Positions 58,443 to 64,000 of a DNA stretch of 64,000 nt are shown in pieces. The stretch covers positions 434,001-498,000 of the forward strand of contig CAWHOY010000006.1 in the NCBI GenBank assembly GCA_963831155.1, given 5' to 3'. Both the position numbers and the translations under genes were made by a program. The DNA is from CAVRXQ01 sp963831155. GTDB lineage: Bacteria > Actinomycetota > Acidimicrobiia > Acidimicrobiales > Bog-793. How positions within the stretch are numbered: the stretch's first letter is position 1; every line of letters starts with the position of its first letter. A model generated the notes under the pieces. It was not told where the DNA came from. It searched no databases and saw only the letters and a program-made list of their open reading frames with translations.

Positions 58443-58904
58443 ATGGCGAGCGGAACGACCGCTGACGAGGACGCGATGCGCGTTGCGCTCGAAGAAGCCC
58501 GGCGCGCAACCGTCCACGGCGATGTGCCGGTCGGTGCGGTTGTCATCCGCGAAGGATCGGTGATTGCGACCGCGCACAACGAGCGCGAACGCGCACAAGA
58601 CCCGACCGCCCACGCCGAGATCCTCGCGTTGCGAGCGGCGGCCGCGGAGTCGTCGAGCTGGCGATTGGAGGACTGCACCGTCGTCGTGACCCTCGAACCG
58701 TGCGCGATGTGCGCAGGTGCGCTCGTGCTTGCCCGGGTTGCCCGACTCGTCTTCGGCGCAGCGGACGAGAAGGCGGGCGCCTGCGGATCGCTCTACAACT
58801 TGCTCGCTGACCCCCGCCTCAACCACGAGGTGCCGATCACAAGGGGAGTGCTCGCAGGCGAGTGTGCACGCGTGATCACCGAGTTCTTTGCAGATCGCCG
58901 ATAG
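58443..58904 (+). CDS. tadA: tRNA(adenosine-34) deaminase
   Basis: A 153-residue zinc deaminase that makes inosine at the wobble position of tRNA-Arg(ACG). The zinc ligands and catalytic Glu are His57 and Glu59 (TAHAEIL) and Cys87 and Cys90 (LEPCAMC). NERERAQDPTAHAE and KAGACGSLYNLLADPRLNH are TadA signatures that separate it from other cytidine deaminases. The ATG at 58443 is used, with GGAAAGG about 8 bases upstream; the open frame further upstream lies in tRNA-Ser. It is the first gene of the tadA-scr-dnaX neighbourhood, here transcribed away from dnaX. Confidence 0.94.
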   Translation: MASGTTADEDAMRVALEEARRATVHGDVPVGAVVIREGSVIATAHNERERAQDPTAHAEILALRAAAAESSSWRLEDCTVVVTLEPCAMCAGALVLARVARLVFGAADEKAGACGSLYNLLADPRLNHEVPITRGVLAGECARVITEFFADRR

Positions 58905-58959
58905 AAGAAGGCGTACGAGCTGATCCGGCGGGTGCGACGGTCGTATAGCCTCGCCGCCC

Positions 58960-59045
58960 GGAGGGATGCGAGAGCGGCCGAATCGGGCGGTCTCGAAAAC
59001 CGTTGTGCGTCATGCGTACCGTGGGTTCGAATCCCACTCCCTCCG
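58960..59045 (+). tRNA. tRNA-Ser (CGA)
   Basis: An 86-nt class II tRNA. The acceptor stem is GGAGGGA/TCCCTCC with discriminator G; the anticodon stem GCGGT/ACCGT carries the loop CTCGAAA (anticodon CGA); the variable arm is long; and the T arm is GTGGG-TTCGAAT-CCCAC. CCA is not encoded. The D arm is almost identical to tRNA-Ser(GGA) 600 bases upstream, so the two probably share ancestry. Confidence 0.94.
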
Positions 59046-59075
59046 CAAAGCAAAGGGGTAGTCGACAACTTCGGT

Positions 59076-60446
59076 TTACAACTTCGAGCCCACGCCGTTT
59101 CTGTTTGCCCTTCCGCGAAGGCGCAGGCTCGCGGTCGACTGGTATGCGTTGAGTGTGTCCAGCGGCCCTGGTCGGCCGAGGAAGTAGCCCTGGCCACATT
59201 CGACGCCGAGTTCGCGTAGCGCTTCGAATTCGCCCTTCGTTTCGATGCCTTCGGCGACCACGGTGGCGCCCAATTCAGGCGCGAACGTAACGACAGCACC
59301 CACGAGGCTCCGTCGAACAGGGTCGACGTCGACGTCACGGATGAGCTCCTTGTCGACTTTGATGATGTCCGGAGCGAGCTTGACGATGTGACTGAGGCTC
59401 GAGATGCCGCTCCCGGTGTCGTCGATTGCGAGACGCACGCCGCGCGCGCGGATGGCCCACAAGGCTTCCCGAAGTAAGGGGTAATCATCGACGTAGAAGT
59501 GTTCGGTGAGTTCGACGACGACACGGTGCGCGTCGAACTGGTCCAGCGTCGTCAAAAGCTCCCGACTCTGGATCGCCTGGGGACCGGCGTTCACAGAGAG
59601 GTAGCAGTCGTGAGGAAGCCGGTCTCGATAACTGAGCGCTTCGCGCACGGCGGCACATTCAAGTTCGATGCCGCGTCCCACGCGGTGCGCCTCGCCAAAC
59701 CAGACGTCTGGTGGACGGTACGGTTCGGATTGGAAACGCGCGAGCGCTTCGACGCCGACGAGTGCACCAGAGCGCAGGTCGATCAACGGCTGGAAGACCA
59801 TCGTGAACTCGTTCCCCGCGAGGACGCGCTCGACACGCTCTGAGGCGTCGGCGTCTGACGCGGCACCGGGATTCAAGACGGTCGTCACGAACTTGGCGAT
59901 CCCATTGACATCGGGGCTGGCGTCAGACGCCGGGCCGGCGTGGATTTGAGCGAGCGTCGCGCCAGCGATGCTGCTCAGCTCGAATGCGGTCGTGATCGTG
60001 GCCGTGATGATCTCGGCCAGGGCGGTCAGGGTCGCGACGTCCCGGTCGCTGAAAGCCTCGGCGCACGACGAGGTCACCATGAGCGCGCCCAACGGGTGAG
60101 TCCCTCGCCGTAGCAGGGGTACACAGACCACCGAGACCGCCCCGACTCGGCCCGCAGCCTCGCGGTCGACCCGGAGGTCGGAGGTAGCGTCGTCGCAGCG
60201 GAGCGTTGAGCCGGTCACGACCGCGAGTCCGGAGAGGCTCTTGTCGACCCGGAGCCGTAACCCGACTGCGCTGTTGAGCGAGCCCGCTCCGCTCACACAG
60301 ACGAGTTCGTCTCCGTCGACGAGCTCGACGAACGATCCTTCCGCCCGCGGGATCAGGTGGAGCGCCTCCTCGGCGATCCGATTCATCGTCGGCACCGGGT
60401 CGATCGAGTTCGAGGTCGCCACGCTGAGGTCTTCGCTGTTCGACAC
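59076..60446 (-). CDS. GAF-EAL protein (c-di-GMP phosphodiesterase)
   Basis: A 456-residue soluble protein. The GAF domain (about residues 15-165) has SVVCVPLLRRGTHPLGALMVTSS; the EAL domain follows (about 205-440) with VGVEALARF, LSVNAGPQAI, ELTEHFYVDD, AIDDTGSGISS and VVAEGIET. The metal- and substrate-binding residues (EAL, the Asn in VNA, the two Asp in DDTG, the last Glu) are kept, although DDFG reads DDTG, so activity is likely. A sensor for a small ligand probably controls it. The GTG at 60446 has GGGAG 7 bases upstream. It is the second c-di-GMP enzyme in the window. Confidence 0.9.
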   Translation of the reverse strand: MSNSEDLSVATSNSIDPVPTMNRIAEEALHLIPRAEGSFVELVDGDELVCVSGAGSLNSAVGLRLRVDKSLSGLAVVTGSTLRCDDATSDLRVDREAAGRVGAVSVVCVPLLRRGTHPLGALMVTSSCAEAFSDRDVATLTALAEIITATITTAFELSSIAGATLAQIHAGPASDASPDVNGIAKFVTTVLNPGAASDADASERVERVLAGNEFTMVFQPLIDLRSGALVGVEALARFQSEPYRPPDVWFGEAHRVGRGIELECAAVREALSYRDRLPHDCYLSVNAGPQAIQSRELLTTLDQFDAHRVVVELTEHFYVDDYPLLREALWAIRARGVRLAIDDTGSGISSLSHIVKLAPDIIKVDKELIRDVDVDPVRRSLVGAVVTFAPELGATVVAEGIETKGEFEALRELGVECGQGYFLGRPGPLDTLNAYQSTASLRLRGRANRNGVGSKL

Positions 60447-60606
60447 CCGAACGCTCCCTTCCCCCCACTGGACTCATTTCTCCGGGAGGGTTATGGCACT
60501 GGCGGTGACTAACGGCAGCTCAGCCCGCCTATTCAAGTGGCGAAGAGATGAAGACTTTTTGGGTCGGGCCGCAAATGTGAGCGAAAACAGCAAGACGGAC
60601 GTCCGG

Positions 60607-61671
60607 TCATCCCGATGAGTCGGTTACCGGGCACGCGGACACCGATGTCGCGAAGAACTCCAACTGTGCGGCGGGGTCGACCTGACGCGGCACCGTTCGT
60701 TCGGGCGATGCACCGGGGTCGACTTTTCGCGACACGTCGCCGAACGCTCGGGCGACCGTCGACTCGATGTGGCGTTGCACAGCTGTCGGCTGATAGGAGC
60801 CGTTTGGGAATCGGCGCCGGTAGAGGGCGGCCAGGTCGGGCCGTCGCTCGGCGAGGAAGCCGAGATAGTGCTCGCGAACCTTCGGCCGCAGATGCAGAGC
60901 TATCGGGTGAACCGAGATTGCACCTGCGTTCTTGCACGCCCGGGCGATCGCTTTCAGGTGCTCGTCGTCGTCTGAGAGTCCGGGGACGACGGGCGCGATG
61001 AGGACACCGCAGGGGATGCCCGCCTCGTTGAGCCGTCGGACCGCCTCGAGGCGTCCCGTCGGCGGCGGGGTGCCGGGTTCGAGAAGTCGCCAGACGTCGG
61101 CATCGAGCGTTCCGATCGAGAAGTTGAGCCCGACCTCGGTGCGTTCGGCGGCTGCGCGCAAAGAATCGATGTCACGCAACACGAGCGTCGATTTCGTCAG
61201 GATGCTGAAGGGGTTGGCTGCATCGGCGAGCACTTGGATCAGCCCGCGCGTGAGGTGATACCGAGCTTCCGCCTTCTGGTACGGATCGGTGTTCGTGCCC
61301 ATCGCGATCCAGTCACCGCGCCAGTGACGCGAGGCGAGCTCAGCGCGAGCTCGCGCGACCGCGTTCACCTTCACCACAATGCGCGAGTCAAAGTCCTCGG
61401 CGATGTTGAACCCGAGAAATTCGTGCGTCGGCCGCGCGAAGCAGTACCGGCAGGCATGCGAACAACCGCGGTAGGCGTTGATCGTGTATCGGAAAGGCAT
61501 GCGGCTCTGGTCCGGGACCTTGTTGATGATCCGCTTCGCATTGACTTCGTAGAACGTGAGGCCGCGGTACTCGCCCACGCCGACGCGGCGCTCGATGTCG
61601 GAATCGGGATCGAAGAGGGCCGGAGTCGCCTGCTCCTCTTCGGCCAGACGCCAGCGCAGCGGACCGGTCAT
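60607..61671 (-). CDS. Rv2578c-family radical SAM protein
   Basis: A 354-residue radical SAM enzyme related to spore photoproduct lyase. The iron-sulfur cluster ligands are Cys70, Cys74 and Cys77 (YRGCSHACRYCFARP); GTNTDPYQKAEA, ILTKSTLVLRDI and FSIGTLDADVWR belong to the family. The mycobacterial homologue Rv2578c is, as I recall, linked to the SOS response. A perfect actinobacterial SOS box lies 16 bases upstream of this ATG, so a role in DNA damage is likely; the substrate is unknown. The C-terminus is extended by about 50 residues with no clear motif. Confidence 0.9.
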   Translation of the reverse strand: MTGPLRWRLAEEEQATPALFDPDSDIERRVGVGEYRGLTFYEVNAKRIINKVPDQSRMPFRYTINAYRGCSHACRYCFARPTHEFLGFNIAEDFDSRIVVKVNAVARARAELASRHWRGDWIAMGTNTDPYQKAEARYHLTRGLIQVLADAANPFSILTKSTLVLRDIDSLRAAAERTEVGLNFSIGTLDADVWRLLEPGTPPPTGRLEAVRRLNEAGIPCGVLIAPVVPGLSDDDEHLKAIARACKNAGAISVHPIALHLRPKVREHYLGFLAERRPDLAALYRRRFPNGSYQPTAVQRHIESTVARAFGDVSRKVDPGASPERTVPRQVDPAAQLEFFATSVSACPVTDSSG

Positions 61672-61686
61672 GTCGGCAGACCATAA

Positions 61687-61702
61687 TCGAACGTACGTTC
61701 GT
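61687..61702 (-). promoter_or_regulatory. SOS box (LexA operator)
   Basis: CGAACGTACGTTCG at 61688-61701 is a perfect palindrome and fits the actinobacterial LexA consensus TCGAAC-N4-GTTCGA, with 15 of its 16 positions reading correctly when extended to 61687-61702 (one end base differs). It lies 16-31 bases before the radical SAM start and overlaps a possible -10 (TATGGT) on that strand. LexA control of the radical SAM gene is therefore very likely. It could also act on nothing else nearby, as the MerR gene ends at 61734. Confidence 0.88.
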
Positions 61703-61733
61703 GCCCAAGGGCGCGCGGCTGCGGGCTTTCGAG

Positions 61734-62566
61734 TCAGGAAAAGGGCACGGCGAAGTCACAATCGGGTTGGCTTCCCTCGACGACTGGGCCATTCGCCAGG
61801 AACGTCACCCGGACTCCGAGATCGTTCGGGCGCACGCCGTGTTCGTCGCTCCAGGCGTGGAGCGAATCCGACACCAGCTGCCATTGGGCCGCGCTGAGCT
61901 GGCCCCCGAGTCCAAGGTGGACGACGGCTTCTTGATGATCTGGCTCGCCCCGCAGGGTCAACTCGGGGATTTCGCCAGCGAGAGCCGTGGCGAGGTCTGC
62001 GGGGACGGGCCGGCACCACTCGATTGGCCCGTCGCTGTCGTCATTCACTTCACCCCAGTAGATGCAGAACGTCGCGCCCGTCCGTCCCTCCATTGAAGGA
62101 AGGTGATGCTTGCGCAAGAGCGCGACGAACTCCTTTCCGAACGCCCATGCTCCGGCTTCCCCGACGACGGTGCGCTTCAGACAGAGCAGCGAGCGTCGCG
62201 GCATCGCCCGTGTCGAGACCTCGTACATGATCGAACTCCTTCCGCTCAGGCGCTCAACGAGATAGCGGGCGAGCTCCCGACGATCGGCATACTGCGACTC
62301 GACGGCGGCCCAGTAATGCCCGATCTGTACCGCCGCCTCTTTCGGTGGAAGCGAGAGGAGTTCGCGGATCTCGGAAAGCGGAACTGCAGTTGGCGCAGGG
62401 CGGCCACGAGGCGCGCCGGCTCGAGTTGTGCCCCGTCGTAGTAGCGATATCCCGAGCCCGTGTCCACTCGTGCCGGCTGAAGCAGACCCAGCTCGTCGTA
62501 GAGACGGAGCGCTCTCGGAGACAAGCGTGATCGTCGAGCGAACTCGCCGATGCTCATTTCGGCCAC
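61734..62566 (-). pseudogene. MerR-family regulator with GyrI-like domain, frameshifted
   Basis: Two frames together spell one MerR-type regulator. The first, from the ATG at 62566, gives the DNA-binding domain (SIGEFARRSRLSPRALRLYDELGLL, GYRYYDGAQLEPARLVAALRQLQ). At about 62384 the match jumps to the next frame and continues PLSEIRELLSLPPKEAAVQIGHYW, then an effector-binding (GyrI-like) domain ending at 61734. One missing base in the run after CTGCAG explains it; a G would restore Gln-Val-Pro. The rest has no stop codons, so the break is recent or a sequence error. Intact relatives sense drugs or other small ligands, as BmrR does. Confidence 0.8.
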
Positions 62567-62728
62567 AGTTCTGCTCTCCCATCGACAAGGTGTTTGCCCT
62601 GCACCATCACCATGGACTCTTCCCCAAGGTAAAAGTCAAGGTCTCGGGGGCATCGTGGCCCAATCCGATCGTCACGGAGCGCCGTATTTCTTCTCGAAAG
62701 CAAACAACCTGTCTCGAATTGAGGTGCA

Positions 62729-63274
62729 ATGACGCAGTCATCCAATCGGAGATTCCCTGCAGGGTTCGCGACGGCACGGTTTCGTGTCTGGACCGCGGCC
62801 GCGCTCGTCACGTTTGCCGCATTCGGCATTGCGTTCGTCGGCGTGACGACGTCTGGCGCCCGCGTGCACGCGGCGATGTCCACGAAAGTGCACGCAGCGA
62901 GCGTGAGCGGCGTCGGCAGCGTGCTCGTCGATTCAGCAGGAAGGACCCTCTACGTCTTCTCCCTGGACAAGCGTTCGCGCGTTAGTTGCTCCAGCACGTG
63001 CGAGAAGTACTGGCCACAGCTCGTGGCGGACGGTTCGGTAGTCGCGGGCTCGGGCGTCAAGAAGTCGCTGCTCGGAACGATCAAGGCACCGAACGGCAAG
63101 GAGCAAGTGACCTACAACAAGTGGCCGCTGTACACCTACGTCGGTGACACCAAGGCCGGTGTTGCGACCGGCGAAGGCGCCACCGCCTTCGGCGGAACGT
63201 GGCACGGCATCCACCCGAACGGTTCCATCGCGACGAAGCAGTCCTCAAGTGGTGGGGGCGGCTACGGCTATTGA
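62729..63274 (+). CDS. exported protein with Yx(FWY)xxD motifs (COG4315-like)
   Basis: A 181-residue exported protein. An N-terminal hydrophobic helix (about residues 21-42) probably acts as signal peptide or anchor; there is no lipobox cysteine. The family motif Yx(FWY)xxD occurs as YVFSLD (75-80) and again as YTYVGD (135-140). Between them CSSTCEKYWP (Cys87, Cys91) is typical, and FGGTWHGIHPNG follows near the end. A Gly/Tyr tail closes the protein. Members are secreted or lipoproteins of unknown role, perhaps redox. The ATG has GAGG 4 bases upstream, and an ECF sigma gene follows on the same strand. Confidence 0.85.
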   Translation: MTQSSNRRFPAGFATARFRVWTAAALVTFAAFGIAFVGVTTSGARVHAAMSTKVHAASVSGVGSVLVDSAGRTLYVFSLDKRSRVSCSSTCEKYWPQLVADGSVVAGSGVKKSLLGTIKAPNGKEQVTYNKWPLYTYVGDTKAGVATGEGATAFGGTWHGIHPNGSIATKQSSSGGGGYGY

Positions 63275-63301
63275 TAGCAATCTGCCCTCCTTCTCGCGCC
63301 G

Positions 63302-63307
63302 TATCTT
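63302..63307 (+). promoter_or_regulatory. possible -10 element for a leaderless sigma-factor mRNA
   Basis: TATCTT at 63302-63307 ends 5 bases before the GTG at 63313. A transcript starting at or near that GTG would have no leader, which agrees with the lack of any Shine-Dalgarno. No good -35 is visible at the usual distance. It is a weak candidate. Confidence 0.35.
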
Positions 63308-63312
63308 TCTGC

Positions 63313-63894
63313 GTGCCTCGTGACCGACTTCCTGTCGGTGAGCTCACGGACGAAGCCCTGCTCGCGGGGTTCGGAGCGAGCGACGAGGAAAGCACGCTCG
63401 CTTTCGTCCGCCGTTTCCAGGCAAAGGTCTTCGGTGTGGCCGTCGCTGTGTTGGGCGACGGCCACACAGCGGAAGACGTGGGGCAGCTCACCTTCGAACG
63501 GGCTTGGCGCCACGCCCGGACCTACGACTCGCGTCGGGGATCCGTGTCCTCGTGGTTGACCTCCATCGCTCGTAACGCGGCGATCGACGCCTCACGGGTG
63601 CGCGTCGCGATCCCGACCGATGCGATCGACCTCTTAGAGCGCGCGAGTGGTGGGGGCGACGCGCCCGAACGAGCGGCTCTGGCCAGCGAATCCGCCCGCG
63701 AGCTGCGCGCCGCGCTGACGACGTTGCCGCACGAACAAGCGCGTGCGATCGTGCTGGCCGGCATCGGGGGCTTCTCGGCCAGCCAGATCGCGAGCGTCGA
63801 GGGAATTCCGCTTGGTACGGCGAAGACGCGGATCCGCACCGCGATGCTGCGACTGCGTGTCACGCTCGAAAGACCAGGTGTCGACCGTGAGTGA
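63313..63894 (+). CDS. ECF-type RNA polymerase sigma factor
   Basis: A 193-residue sigma factor with regions 2 and 4 only. Region 2 has LAFVRRFQAKVFGVAVAVLGDGHTAEDVGQLTFERAWRHARTYD and SVSSWLTSIARNAAID; region 4 has LPHEQARAIVLAGIGGFSASQIASVEGIPLGTAKTRIRTAMLRLR. This is the general ECF pattern. I take the GTG at 63313; the frame is open 38 codons further into the upstream gene. No Shine-Dalgarno is seen. The next gene overlaps its stop and encodes an anti-sigma-like protein, and the exported YxFxxD protein lies before it, so the three may form one signalling unit. Confidence 0.9.
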   Translation: MPRDRLPVGELTDEALLAGFGASDEESTLAFVRRFQAKVFGVAVAVLGDGHTAEDVGQLTFERAWRHARTYDSRRGSVSSWLTSIARNAAIDASRVRVAIPTDAIDLLERASGGGDAPERAALASESARELRAALTTLPHEQARAIVLAGIGGFSASQIASVEGIPLGTAKTRIRTAMLRLRVTLERPGVDRE

Positions 63895-64000
63895 AATGAC
63901 GTGCGCCGAGTTCCGCACGCTGAGTGCCGAGTTTGCACTGGGCGTTCTGGAAGCACGCGAGCGCGCGCTCGCCGTCGCGCATCTCGAGCGCTGCGCCGAA
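63887..64000 (+). CDS. anti-sigma factor, N-terminal part
   Basis: The window ends inside this gene; 38 codons are visible. The start is GTG at 63887, or ATG at 63896 in the same frame, overlapping the sigma gene stop. MTCAEFRTLSAEFALGVLEARERALAVAHLERCAE is the layout of zinc-type anti-sigma proteins, with the helix ALGVLE and the His of the H-x3-C motif (HLERC); the second cysteine lies beyond the window. Coupling to the sigma gene supports the call. Confidence 0.75.
   Translation, partial: MSEMTCAEFRTLSAEFALGVLEARERALAVAHLERCAE

Noticed and set aside
60494..60618. A 41-codon forward frame with a GGGAGG just before its ATG
   Set aside because: The spacing to the ATG is too short, and the frame overlaps the end of the radical SAM gene; no family likeness.

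Overview
The window is chromosomal DNA of a high-GC Gram-positive bacterium, almost certainly an actinomycete. Actinobacterial markers are the dnaK-grpE-dnaJ-hspR-clpB operon with the HspR repressor, a crgA / PASTA-kinase / pbpA / phosphatase / FHA cluster, a LytR-CpsA-Psr protein, an Rv2578c-type radical SAM protein behind an actinobacterial SOS box, and frequent GTG starts with stop-start overlaps. The lack of rodA and pknA in the PASTA-kinase cluster and the divergent ClpB and YbaB proteins would fit a deep branch such as Acidimicrobiia; that placement is inference. I see no insertion sequence, prophage, CRISPR array or foreign island.

Layout. 1-3.9 kb: the 3' end of panB, then rpsF-ssb-rpsR-rplI and dnaB. 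3.9-6.8 kb: an OmpR-type two-component pair and a convergent O-methyltransferase. 7-14.4 kb: an aldo-keto reductase, an LCP cell-wall ligase, an SGNH hydrolase, and the transsulfuration pair cbs-metB. 14-20.3 kb: small enzymes, a large GGDEF-EAL protein, a MarR regulator facing a small unknown gene, and a PEBP protein. 20.3-29.5 kb: tRNA-Gly, dcd, gpmA and the heat-shock operon. 29.6-38.1 kb: purine genes purA-D-B-C-S-Q-L, chained by 1-4 nt overlaps and interrupted only by one antisense gene between purQ and purL. 38.3-44.6 kb: the growth and division signalling cluster crgA, pknB, pbpA, pstP, fhaB, fhaA, followed by tRNA-Leu(CAG), an arrangement that lies near oriC in mycobacteria. 44.7-53.5 kb: a MarR regulator with a membrane protein, GTP-type PEP carboxykinase, a double-VOC protein and an Lhr helicase. 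53.5-59 kb: an acyl-CoA carboxylase beta subunit with a tiny partner, then recR-ybaB-dnaX, the SRP RNA, tRNA-Ser(GGA), tadA and tRNA-Ser(CGA); this matches the tadA-scr-dnaX-yaaK-recR order of Bacillus. 59-64 kb: a GAF-EAL protein, the SOS-box radical SAM protein, a frameshifted MerR gene, a secreted YxFxxD protein, and an ECF sigma factor with the start of its anti-sigma gene.

Most genes are housekeeping: translation, replication and repair, protein folding, purine synthesis, envelope growth control, sulfur amino acids. The accessory interest lies in control elements (11-bp phased repeats before the response regulator, MarR operators, a variant HAIR site, an SOS box, structured leaders), in protein oddities (an N-terminally extended CBS, a ClpB lacking about 20 D2 residues, an extended S18) and in one frameshifted regulator. 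I found no convincing undescribed multi-gene system.
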